From contig NC_133790.1 in assembly GCF_003597395.2 (NCBI RefSeq), positions 22,700,560 through 22,764,559 on the forward strand: DNA of 64,000 nucleotides. Direction: 5' to 3'. Under the pieces are notes generated by a model. It saw only the letters and a list, made by a program, of their open reading frames with translations. It searched no databases and was not told where the DNA came from. Positions 12,198-35,314 of this stretch are shown one piece after another. Position numbers and translations under genes: made by a program. The stretch's first letter is position 1. Each line of letters begins with the position of its first letter. Source of the DNA: Chelonoidis abingdonii. Its lineage: Eukaryota > Chordata > Testudines > Testudinidae.

Positions 12198-12650
12198 GGA
12201 TTCTCTTCACTGCAGAGTTAACTCAGGCTGTTTACTCAAATATTGCCCCTGTCCATATGCACAACCCTCTCACACAAGTTTAGTGGTCTTTTCAATCCAG
12301 ACTAGTTAGTCTTCTGGGGGATATAGGTTAAAACCCAGGTGCTGCTTTCACTTGAGCTGGTAACCCATCCACTTAAGCCTGTCTTCACACTCATCCACTT
12401 GAGTGCTGATTGTCCTCTGTGCTTTCCTACAATTCCCTCATGCCCAGAAGGACAGATGACATTTCCCACAATTCCCTGGGGATGATCAGTAGCTCAGCTG
12501 GCTGCAGCACAAAGAACCATGGGATAGGCCCCTAGAAATCCTAGTGACCCACACAGGTGAATGCAGCACCACTGAGGATTCAGTAATTCCTGTGTGGCTG
12601 CTCACACCCAGGAGCCAATCACCCCAGTTAACTCTGCAGGGGAAACAGCC
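12198..12650. mobile_element. MITE with 'TGCAGAGTTAAC' terminal inverted repeats
   Basis: Left end GGATTCTCTTCACTGCAGAG followed by TTAACTC; right end read inward GGCTGTTTCCCCTGCAGAG then TTAACTGG. TAG stands on both sides (12195-12197 and 12651-12653), possibly a 3-bp target duplication. About 450 bp with no open frame of note. Confidence 0.7.
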
Positions 12651-12847
12651 TAGCTTTTTTAAAGAAACAGAAATAAAACATCAGTGAGGTCTTCACTTCT
12701 GTGTGATGAATGCATCCATGTTTAGGTGTGATGAGCCAAAGCAGTTTGTCTTGGGCTCAGTCTGATCAGAGAGACTTCCTGCTTTATGTATGGGTATACA
12801 TATTCTTTATATGGGGTGGGGAGAGGAAAAACTTTGAAAACACTAAG

Positions 12848-14956
12848 GGTACGTCTACACTACGGGATCAGTCCGATTTTACATAAACTAGTTTTGTAAA
12901 ACATTGTATAAAGTCGAGTGCATGCGGCCACATTAAGCACATTAATTTGGCAGTGTGCGTCCATGGTCCGAGGCTAGCGTCGATTTCCGGAACATTTCAC
13001 TGTGGGTAGCTATTCCGTAGCTATCCCATAGTTCCCGCAGTCTCCTCCGCCCCTTGGAATTCTGGGTTGAGATCCCAGTGCCTGATGGGGCAAAAATCAT
13101 TGTCGTGGGTGGTTCTGGGTAAATGTCATCACTCATTCCTTCCTCCAGGAAAATAACAGCAGACAATCATTTCGCGCCCTTTCCCCTGGATTGCCCTGGA
13201 GATGCCTGAGAGGCACATCGGAGCTGCTGTTCAGCGTCTTTTTTTACTGTCACCGTATGTGTACTGGATGCCGCTGACAGAGGCGTTACTGCAGCACCAC
13301 AGCAGCATTCGTTTGCTTTTGCATGATAGCAAGAGATTAGGTTATCAGTCGTTCTGTACCGTCTGCTGCCATGTAAATTGGCAAATAAGATGATGGTTAT
13401 CTGTCGTTCTGTACTGTCTGCTGCTATAATGGGTGCTCCTGGCTGAGGTTGGCCGGGGCGCAAAGGCAAAAATGGGAATCACTCCCTGAGTCAATCCCTC
13501 CTTTATGATTTCTAAAAATAGAGTCAGTCCTGCCTAGAATATGGGGCAAGTGTACTAGAGAACCAGTGTATCAGAGAGCACAGCTGCTCTGTGTCTAGAT
13601 CCCGCAGAAATGATGAAGCGATATATCACGGGGTTGCCTCTGCAACAACCCCACCCGTTGCTTCCCTCCTCCCCCCAACCTTCCTGGGCTACCATGGCAG
13701 TGTCCCCCGCATTTGTGTCATGAAGTTATAAAGAATGCAGGAATAAGAAACATAATTGTTAACAGAGAAATAGAGGGAGGGCAGCCTCCCGCTGCTATGA
13801 ACAGTCCAGGCAGGTTAAGCAGTGTGCGAGAGAGGAGCCCAGCATCCGCTGCCTATTATAGTCCAGACAGTACAGAAATCTTTTCTTACAACATCAATAA
13901 GGGAGGGCGGCTGATGGGAGCTCAGGCCCCGCCAGTTGCTATGATGAGGACTGGTATACCAGCCGTCTGTACCATCTACTGGGAATGACAAGAATCATTC
14001 CTATTTTTACCCAGGCGCCCCCGGCCGACCTCACTGAGCCAGCCAGGAGCACTCACGGGCTGGGTGACAACGGATAGCAGTCATATTGTACCGTCTGCCA
14101 CCGGAGAGGGGAGAAGAGCGGATACTGCACTTCACTGCTGCAGCATCGCGTCTACCACCAGCATTCAGTAGACTAGGGTGACACTGAAAAAAGTCAAGAA
14201 ACGAGTTCTTTCCTTTTCTTCACGTGTGGGGGGAGGGAGTAAATGACAAGATATACCCTGAACCATGCCGGACAATGTGTTTGACCTATAGGCACTGGGA
14301 GCTCACCCAAGAATGCAATACTTTTCAGAGACTGCTCTGGACTGTGGGATAGCTGAAGTCCTCAGTACCCCCTCCCTCCCTCCATGAGCGTCCATTTGAT
14401 TCTTTGGCTTTCTGTTACGCTTGTCACGCAGCATGTGTAGCCTGGAGATTTTTTTTCAAAGCCGTTTAGCATTTCATCTTCTGTAACGGAGCTCTGATGG
14501 AAAAAACAAGCGATTTGCGTCGACATACAGCGATCAGATCCAGTATCTCCCGTATGGTCTATGCTGGAGCTGTTTTTGGATTTGGGACTGCATCGCCCAC
14601 CCGTGCTGATCAGAGCTCCATGCTAGGCAAACAGGAAATGCAATTCAAAAGTTCACGGGGCTTTTCCTGTTTATCTGGCCACTGCATCCGAGTTCAGATT
14701 GTTGTCCAGAGTGGTCACAGTGGTGCACTGTGGGATACCGCCCGGAGGCCAATACCATCGATTTGCAGCCACACTAACCCTAATCCAATATGGTAATACC
14801 GATTTTAGCGCTACTCCTCTCATTGGGGAGGAGTACATAAACCGATTTAAAGAGCCCTTTATATCGATATAAAGGGCCTTGTAGTGTGGACAGATGCGCT
14901 GTTAAATCGGTTTAATGCTGCTAAAATCGGTTTAAACGGGTAGTGTAGACCAGGCC
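12848..14956. mobile_element. 2.1 kb DNA-transposon-like element, PIF/Harbinger-like
   Basis: Left end GGTACGTCTACACTACGGG then ATCAGTCCGATTTT; right end read inward GGCCTGGTCTACACTACCC then GTTTAAACCGATTTT. TAA flanks both sides, matching the 3-bp TWA duplications of PIF/Harbinger elements. The interior is about 2 kb without a continuous transposase frame. Motifs include 'ggtagctattccgtagctat' and a hairpin 'cctttatatcgatataaagg' at 14858-14877. A second copy starts at 63884 in opposite orientation. Superfamily assignment is an inference from the duplication length and ends. Confidence 0.65.
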
Positions 14957-14959
14957 TAA

Positions 14960-15960
14960 GACAAGCACCCTCTCCATCTATAGTTGTAGGGAAGGGGACA
15001 GAGTTTCAGCAATGCTTCCGGTGCAGAGCCAAGCTTTCTTATTCCATGCAAGGCATTTCCCAAACATAAGGCAAGCAAGAGCAGCCCCGCTGCTTTCATC
15101 TGACCAGCTCTCCCTGCCCTAGAACAAGCGTGTTTGCTAATGTGTTCCTCACCTCTGTGACACCATCTCTTAAGGTTTTTGCCCTCATTCCCAGTAGTCT
15201 GTCTAGTAACTAATTTCCTGTTCATTTACAACTTCATGGGGCAAAAAGCCAAAGTCCTGTAAAATAGAATGGAATGTGTAGCTGTGACTTTCTCCTCTCC
15301 TCTCCTCCTGTGTGATCTGTCCATGACCTGACTTTCCCTTTCCAAGGCCCCACTTTTGGGCTTTGGCTAAGCTCATAAACTGACAAATAAAAACATGACT
15401 TCACACAGCCTCTTCTCAAAGGCTGGCCTGGCCTGGCCCGGCCCTACCTATGCTTGTTCTGGGCAGGTTAGTGCTCCCTGAGGGAGGGGGGAGATCACTC
15501 TTAAAATCCCCCTACTGAATCTTGCAAAATTTATTTGGTTTGTACATGCAGCAGTTTTTTCCTGCTCTGTCTGTAGCAGAGACTTACCTTATAAAGCAGT
15601 TGATTGCAAACAGTAGCTGCTAAGGGAAACAAGATTTAGTAGTTTGCACTTGTGTAAAGTCAGATCACCATAGGAGCTGTGGCAGGCCTTGCATGACTTC
15701 ACTTTCATGGTTTACTTGCCCCTGAGTATATTCAGTTGGCCAGCATGCTGGAAATGTTCATAGTCTCGTAAGCCTGGACATGACCTGTCTTAGTCAGTGA
15801 GTTCTCTGAGTTGGGTGCAGCCTATCTACAGCAAAAGCTTATAATTTGATATGTTTTTCTGTTCAGCACCCACCAACGTGGGATCAGGTGTGCTGCTGTT
15901 GTCCTCAAGTAGCTACTTCAACCAAATCATTAAACTATAGCATCTGACATTGCAGCTTGT
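14960..15960. other. Intergenic DNA, no gene seen
   Basis: Unique-looking sequence between transposons; no exon or repeat recognised. Confidence 0.55.
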
Positions 15961-15961
15961 G

Positions 15962-16219
15962 AGGGTAGGTCTATGCTGTGATTAGACACCTGCAGCTGGC
16001 CCATGCCAGCTGACTTGGGCTAAAATTGTGATGTGGGCTCACATGAGCTTTAGGACCCTCCCTGCTCATAGGGTGCTAGACCCAGTGCTCGAGCCCGAGC
16101 CCAAGCCCAAGCCCGAATGTCTACACCACAGTTATACAGCCCCTTAGCTGAGACCTACAAGCCCCAGTCAGCTGGCACAGACCAGCCATGGGTTTTTAAT
16201 TGCAGTGGAGACATACCCT
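15962..16219. mobile_element. MITE with 23-bp terminal inverted repeats
   Basis: Left end AGGGTAGGTCTATGCTGTG then ATTA; right end read inward AGGGTATGTCTCCACTGCA then ATTA. About 258 bp, non-coding, with an internal hexamer run (GAGCCC/AAGCCC, 16090-16115). The target duplication is not clear. Confidence 0.75.
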
Positions 16220-16345
16220 GAGAGGCCTGGTTAAACATGTATGCCCCTCATTGTCCTGAAGCTCCTCAAACTCAGTGGTAGCAAGGGAGTTCTGCAGGAG
16301 CAGGGGCCTTAGCAAAAATACTCTGATGTTGATCCTGGAGGCTTG

Positions 16346-16895
16346 AGGGTGTCTCTTCACAGCACAGTTGGCTCAGGGTTACCCCTGACTCGACTCCTAT
16401 CCACAAACACATACATCTCTAGTATGAGTGAATTGGTGCGTGAACTAGCTGGCCTGTTTGGGGTGGAGTGGTGGGAGGTGTGTTAAAGATCAAGTGATGC
16501 TGATGTTTGAGCTAATAGTGTAGTGGGAATACAACTACTCCACAGCAGCTAATCTAGTTGTTCTGCTAATCATTGTGTGTCACTTTTTCCCTGCCATGAA
16601 CCCATTTTCAGATATCCTGCTTCCCATGACCCCATACAGCATGGAAGTTGTCATTTTAAAATGGCATCCTCTGCACAGTGTGACATGTCACACACCTAAA
16701 GTGAGGTCATGCTGTGTGGAGGATACCATTTTGTAAAATGGCATCTTCCACACACTTGGGATTGCAACCCATAGTTTTGGTACTGCTGGTGTAATTCCAG
16801 TGTTGTTTTTAAGTGTCGGTGCTGTCAGTCAGGCCGGACAGATCAGCGCAAGTTGTACTAACTCAAGCTACCGTTTGCAGTAAAGACAAGCCCTT
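16346..16895. mobile_element. MITE with nested inverted repeat
   Basis: Left end AGGGTGTCTCTTCACAGCA; right end read inward AAGGGCTTGTCTTTACTGC. A nested pair lies at about 16651-16745: 'attttaaaatggcatcct' with 'aggataccattttgtaaaat'. The nested part may be a separate insertion. Confidence 0.6.
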
Positions 16896-19080
16896 AGTCT
16901 CCTGTAAGAGCAACACACAAGATTTTAAATGTCCTGACAAGTTATAGGTGAAGATCCCTTTCTCACTTAAGTAACTAGGTTCTAGGCCATTCAGGGCTTT
17001 AAAGATTGTAAGCAACCCTCTGCACTGCATGCAGAACACGAGCATAGTATGTTCATAGCAGCTTATCTCTCTGAGGTGAACTGCTGTGTTCAACTCCAGC
17101 ACATGTTTTAGAAACATCTCAAAGAACTGTGGCATTAATCTATCATGGAGAGGACAGAGGTAAGGCTCTCAGTGTCCAGGTTGTGGGAGAGAGGGTGAGC
17201 TACAACTTCCAGGAACGCTGTAGGTGTAAAAAAAAAAAAAAAAAAAAAAGGCATAAACTGGAAATTCAGCAGGAGCAGCAGCTTGAGAATGTTTGTACTC
17301 TGAAGTGGGTTCAAAAGAGGGTGCCAACCTCCTCAAATTTCCCCTTACCAAACAGCAGCATGCCTGGGCCACGCTTCTGCCAGCTCTCATACATCACCCT
17401 CTGACACTGATAAAAGTAGCTAGACTTTGGCATGTGGGGTTGATGAAGGTATGTGATGCTGAATAACTTCTGCTTATGGATGGGACTAAAACCTCTCCTG
17501 TAGCAGATATGCATGTAGATAGAACAGAAGCGAAACTACAGGAAGAGTAATTACTATTCTGAGCCCTCAGAGAGGAAAAAAGCAACTTTCTGCATAAGCA
17601 CCTAAAATCCTTGCACAGTCTACAGCTGAGTCATCCAAATCTCCTCAGTGATGCTGTATGCTGCTGGGAGAGTTGAAATACGTCTCACTGCTACAGCGTT
17701 TTCTATCTGAGGATCTCAAAGCTCTCTACACTCAGGAAGCCTTGCCACATTCCTGTGAGGTACATTATTCCTGTTTTATAGATGAAGAGCTGAGGCCCAA
17801 CGTCGCATAATGAACACCTGATGGACAAGACTTTCTTCCCAATCAACACAGACCCTTTGCATCTGTCCATCAGTTGAAGAATATAATTAATTCCATCTCT
17901 GCACCAGTACCCACCACTGGTGGATTGAGAGAATCTGTGGACTACTGATACAGTTGGAGCTGTGCTAACAATACTTTTGGTAAGGGAAGCGTAGAGACCA
18001 GGCGTGTCAACAGTCAGAGGTTTGCTTGAGCAGGGATCTAACCACCATGGCATCGTGCCCTCAAGTGGTATTAACTTTCATAAGCAATAGATCCCAGATC
18101 TCCCTGCTGGCTTTCACCTATTATGGGACAAGAAACTCTTCCAGGTCATGTTGTTTTATTCTACATCTAAAAATATGGAAGAACAAAGGTCCGTAATTAA
18201 TTTTTGGAATCTTCAGCAAGATTTGAGAATAGGAATTAGATCTGGACAGAGTGGAGCTCTTCAATGAGAACTATGCTGTTTGGCTGTCTTTGGTTGTAAG
18301 AGTAGAACTGGCGTATTAGCCTGCTTGTGATAACTGAGTGGCAGGACTCTAACTGGTGTGACTTGGATGTGTGGAATATATGTCCCTACTATCTGAGGAA
18401 CTTTGTCCTTCAACAGCAGTTTTTAAAAAATGAATGTTTATGAAGTGACCATAACAAGCTAGAAGGGAACTGGCAGGGTCTGAATTTATTAAAATCGTTG
18501 ACTGATCTAAAAGGGGTTGGTGGAAATAGCTTCCTGTTAAAATTCACAGATGATACTAAATGGTGAAGAATTGCAAATGAGAACTGAGTAATACTGAGGA
18601 GCTTGAAGTTAGAAATACAGACAAGAAGTAAAACCAATTAATGTGGAAAAATGCTAATTTTAAAGCACATGGAGGAAAATAACCTAATAAGGAAATCAGA
18701 AACAGAAGCTGGGAATACTGAAGAATCTGTGGGAGGAGACTGGATAGCAAATTAGACACATTTGAGAGGATATGATTAAAAACAAGTCATTAGCAAGTAT
18801 TAGGGAAGATAAATCCTTCTCACTGATATAGCCCTAGCATAGCTTGTTCTGTTCTAGGCACTTGAATATTAGAAGTTGCATAAAAACATCTCTGGCCTCC
18901 TCTTATGAGAGAAGGGGGAGACTCATGGAAAAAATAAGTAATTAGCAGTTTTAGATGCTACACCTGCCCCTTGAAGCCCCCTGATAGTTTTTTTTGTGGC
19001 TTTTAAAGACATGCTTTCCTATCATATGTTAAATATTTTCCCCTGTTGCTATGTGAAATGTCCACTCAACCAGATTCAAA
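16896..19080. other. Intergenic DNA, no gene seen
   Basis: Holds an A22 run at 17228-17249 and a MIR-like or tail-like block near 17700-17810 ('ttatagatgaagagctgagg'). Otherwise no exon or repeat was recognised. Confidence 0.55.
17228..17249. repeat. A22 homopolymer
   Basis: Uninterrupted run of 22 A, possibly the tail of a retroposed sequence, but no recognisable source lies to its left. Confidence 0.9.
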
Positions 19081-19081
19081 C

Positions 19082-19312
19082 TATCAGAGAGGTAGCCGTG
19101 TTAGCCTGGATCAGTAAAAGCAGCAAAGAGTCCTGTGGCACCTAACAGATATATTGGAGCATGAGCTTTCGTGGATGAATACCTACTTCGTCGGATGCAT
19201 GTAGTGGTGGAAATTTCCACTATATGCATCTGATGAAGTGGGCATTCACCCACGAAAGCTTGTGCTCCAATATGTCTGTTAGTCTATAAGGTGCCACAAG
19301 ATTCTTTCCTTT
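19082..19312. repeat. SINE-like repeat joined head-to-head to an inverted copy
   Basis: Left unit: 'tagccgtgttagcctggatc', 'gagtcctgtggcacc', 'ggagcatgagctttcgtgg'. The right unit repeats these in reverse complement ('ccacgaaagct', 'tgctccaatatgtctgttag', 'ggtgccacaagattc'). The junction is the 14-bp palindrome GTGGAAATTTCCAC at 19207-19220. The unit is a family I recognise from turtle genomes. Confidence 0.85.
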
Positions 19313-19329
19313 TACAGATTAAAACTGAC

Positions 19330-22070
19330 TTCACACAAAGTGATGTGAAGTGGACAAAACTTTAAAATTGGGGGGGAGGGACGGGGGAGCCAGCCAACAA
19401 CTTGGGAGAAAAAATAGAGAAACTCTCCTCTTAACTTTCAGTTACAGTAATTTAGGAAAAGTCACTTTTGGATAGTAACTGTTTAAGTTGACTACCCCTT
19501 GTAAGAAGTGTATTTATATAGCTTCCAGTAAACAAGGTGGGACATGAGTCTATAACCATCTGGAAGTTGCCAAGAGGCAAGGATGACAAATAATTTACAG
19601 TAGAACACAGGACTATAACTAGGAGAAAACAGCACCCAGAAGACTCTTAATTCAGTCTTAAAACTGTAAGAAGAGACTTCTACCAGAGATGCTTTGTTTT
19701 AACAGTGAGGCAAACAGATCTGTGGAAATGGTCCAGCCAGAAAACTGTGGGTCCTAAAATGTTGTAGAAATGTTTTCTACTTCCCAATTAGAAGAAATTG
19801 GACAGTTGCACATAGTAACAGTCTGACAGAGTTGGAAAAGCTATAAATACCATGTCCTAATGCAAATGAGTGATTTGATTTCTGCATGTTACTAAAGCAA
19901 ACTGTTTCCCTTCAACAGGCTTTGAACGTCCAGATGCTACTTTTGTGTGGAGTGAACATGCAGCCTTCATTTGACTTACTTGATTAAATAGAATTTACAT
20001 TTCTCTGGAATTTTTAACCAGAAATATCAGGTATGTTCCATTTCCCGCCTGGTTAGCCTCCCTATACTAGCTTTTTGAAAGCAACAAGATTTTTTAAGTG
20101 TTCAGTTGCCCCCTAATGGGCTTCAGGAAAATAACATCCTCATAGCCACTGACCAATGTGCACTAAGACATGCAAGAGGAAGAAAAAAAATCTTACGGGC
20201 ATGTTTTAAGGAAAGACTGGAGTAACTCCACTGACTTTAGCAGAGTTACTCTGCATTCATACTGGGGTCATCAAGATCAGAATCTTGGCCTATCTTCTAG
20301 GAGAGGGAACAAAGATGCTTGCCCTCATCTGTGGCTATGGCAGGGCTGCTTTCCTCTAAGTGTCTGCCAGGAAAGAAAGCTGAGGGCAGTCAAACCTTTC
20401 TCTAATCCCAAAGTGAAACAGCATCACTCTTCTCTAGAAACATGCTTGTGGAATTCTGGTCCTTAATAGCAATTTTTACTTTTGTGTAGTGACTAGGGTA
20501 TCGTGCTGCTCCTTTCTGAAGTGCATATAGATAGTCTGATGGCTTTTACCCCACACACATCTGTTTAAAAACAGTTTCTCCCATAGACTCCCTTGATCCC
20601 AAATGCAGCTCCCAACACCTTTTGTTAAACTATTTAAACAATATTCTTCATACCAGCTCAGGTTCATGATGGTCCTGCCCCACTCAATTTCCAGTAGAGT
20701 TGGGATTTGATATTTTTAATACAAAAATGTCTTAACGTGTAAGCTCCTGTCCCGTACTGCTTGTTGCTACTTCATACAGTGTGAACCTGTGCTAACAGTG
20801 AGGGAGGTTGGGGGGCGGGGGGAAAGCTCTGATCTGTAATACTGCCCTTCCTCTCCATAAGTGGGCATGAATTATGATGTACAGCAAAATTGATTATTAC
20901 CCCCACCTTTATACCATGGTACAGGATTAAGTCCAGGATCAAATGAAAGAGCTCAGCTGTAGCTGTCTGCTCCACCACAACACTGCATGTGTAGAGCAAG
21001 ATGAGAAATGATACCAACCCCCTTAATTCCAATGTATAACTTGTTCTTGAAAGTGAACAATCTTCCCATCACAGCTTTAGCTGGTATCAAGGTTTTCATA
21101 CAGTGACCTTTGTGTATGGATGGTGGGCAGATCAGTGCGTAACTAATGCAAAAACCTTCCCCTCTAATTTAGCCCCACCCTTAAAAGAATGATTCCTTGA
21201 GGTTAGTCCAGATGTTGCATTCCTTTTCCAAGTGTGGTTCAAGTGTGTGCAGTTTAAAAATCTTTAGGGTAAAGAACTGCTGTTTTCACTAATATCCTGA
21301 AAAAAGGTCTGATAGATTTACTTTTGGGAAGATGTTACTGTCAAGCAATGCTTCATTGAGGTTGAGAAGGCAGTTAACTGTTCTGTCTTAGTGATGAAAA
21401 AGCTACACAGACTGCAAGTGCTTTAACTCACCTTGCTTTCACCCTGTGAGAACAAGCCTGATACTAACCCCATTTGCTGCAGTAATTGAAGGAAAATCCA
21501 TCTAATGAGAGCTCAAGAGCCAGCAAGGTCCAACATTTGGAATTCATTAGTGACCACACCTGAAGAGGCAGTGTAACAATCATTCTGGGGTAGTGCAGAC
21601 AGATCACCCCTTCAACACAATTTTAGAAAATATAGCCCCTATTCCAGTACTGAAATATTACTTTTGAGTGTCCTGCTGCTGCATTATACCCTCACTCTCA
21701 CCAGGCCTTTGACATTCACCAGAAAAATACAACTATTACTTATCCCCATCATTTCATTTAACTTCATTACCAAGCACCCTGTGAAGGGAACTAAATATTG
21801 GACAGCAGCCAGTAGGGCTAACAACTGGTTCCATGGATTGTCTGTAAGAGAAGAGAGTTAAAATAAATTGGGCCACACTCAGATGCTGCTGCTTCCTTTC
21901 CACTTTGGCCCTAAACCCTTACAAAGGCAATTTGAGAGAGGAGATTGACCAACCCAATTAAAGAGGGGTGGTGGGTAGGGATGTGAGGGAATTTCCACCT
22001 CATTTCATCCAGGGCAAAGGCTAGAAGCACTTCTGCAGTAGTTATAAGGCACTTAAGTTGATCTTGCTCT
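19330..22070. other. Intergenic DNA and putative ACADS 3' UTR
   Basis: No exon recognised. 20210-20285 holds an ancient amniote repeat ('gagtaactccactgacttta' then 'gcagagttactctg'). The part nearest 22070 should include the ACADS 3' UTR, but no AATAAA or ATTAAA on the - strand is seen between about 21060 and 22070, so its end cannot be placed. Confidence 0.5.
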
Positions 22071-33815
<11,745 letters not shown>

Positions 33816-34239
33816 CCTGGTGCCCAGCCTGCTGCGCCTGCGCCACAGCCGGCGCCAGATAGGCTCGCTTCCACTTCATTAATATTCATAAGCAGCTTTC
33901 CATCGCCCCGGGTCCTGGGCGGAGCCAGGCTCTGAGCTCTCCGGCCGGGCGGGGCCGCCGGCTGCGGCTCCTGCTTGGCGGGCGGGCGGGCCCAGCGCGA
34001 CACACGCTGGGGGGGGCGGCCGGTGCAACGCTCGTGCTTTGCCCGCAGCCTGCCCCATGGCCGGGCCTGGACAGCGGGGCCATGGTCACTAGGGGCCGGC
34101 CCCAGGGAGCACAGCGCAGCTCAACCCTGCGGCGCCCAGCCCCCGCTGAGCGCTGTGACCGCAACAGCCTAGAAACAGCGCACAGCCCACTCCTGACACT
34201 AAACCTCCCGCTGCGCTGCTCTGCGGGGAGCCGCTAAGC

Positions 34240-34860
34240 CACTTCCTCTATTTTACGCAGAGGCGGCTGCACCTCATTAACCAGCGATCCCTTGTAACTC
34301 TGGCCAAGAGAGGGGGAAACAAAACCTGTAGCTAACGGGGGAACTCCGGGTTTAAGAGGCCACAATCTGTCCCGCGGGAGGCCAGCTGCAGAGACAAGAG
34401 CTGTGAAATTCTAGTCATGCAGATAAAAACTTGGTCATAACCCACCTGTTTTCCCTCCATCACCCCATATGGAGGGAAGCTAGTAGCTCCTCTTTCCAGC
34501 TGTCATCCCACCACACCGCTTAGCCAACTGTAGCCTATATAATCTCACACTAGATGATCTGAACGTTCTTAATCCACATTCAAAAGGTTTCCAGGCTGGG
34601 CCCATATCTACATTACCTTTGTACCAAAGTAGTGTTCCAATCCTGAGCACGGCTTCTAGCCACTCGAGTAATAATAAACAGAAGTAAGACTTAACCACAA
34701 CTACCCTTCCCATCACGCAGTGCTCCATTTGGAGGCCAGCAGCTTCAGTGTGCATTGGATGGTAGAAGCCATAGTCTGTTTTCTTGCCAGTTATAAACCT
34801 GCATTACAGATTCAAGGTGAAACATATAAAGGTTTCCACTGTTACCCAGTGTAGATCCAA
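34240..34860. other. Intergenic DNA between ACADS promoter and UNC119B 3' end
   Basis: No exon or repeat recognised. Confidence 0.5.
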
Positions 34861-34889
34861 AGCTAGAAGTGAGGTACTGTGTTTTAAGA

Positions 34890-35098
34890 GTCATGGAGGA
34901 TTATAACTCCTGAGGGGGTCACAAGTTTATTATCTAGGGGTTGCAAGCTATCAGCGCCACCAGGGATGGGGCTGACAGCCTGAGGCCCTGTTAAATTTAA
35001 TAACCCAATTTTTAATATGTAAAAGGGGGGTCACGTTCAGAGGCTTGCTGTATGAAAGGGGTTGCCAATACAAAATGTTTGAGACTCACTGGTCTAAT
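34890..35098 (-). repeat. hAT-like transposon fragment
   Basis: Read in reverse: 'gaccagtgagtctcaaacat' then 'tttgtattggcaaccccttt' and 'gaccccccttttacatatta'. This matches the common reptile repeat 'cagtggttctcaaactttt...gcgacccc'. The other end is not obvious. Confidence 0.6.
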
Positions 35099-35149
35099 GT
35101 GATTCTCAACACTGGGGTCTGCCTTGTGCTGAGAGCCGGTATAATGTGA

Positions 35150-35292
35150 AGTATCAGAGGGGTAGCCATGTTAGAATGGATCTGTAAAAAGCGACAAAGA
35201 GTCCTGTGGCACCATATAGACTAACAGACGTATTGGAGCATAAGCTTTTGTGAGTGAATACCGACTTTGTCAGAGTGTGGGTGAGTGAGCCA
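35150..35292 (+). repeat. SINE-like repeat (same family as 19082-19312)
   Basis: 'gtatcagaggggtagccatg', 'gagtcctgtggcacc', 'actaacagacgtattggagc', 'ataagcttttgtgagtgaat'. Single copy, followed directly by the presumed UNC119B 3' end. Confidence 0.8.
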
Positions 35293-35314
35293 AGAAACAG
35301 TACTCAATCCCATT

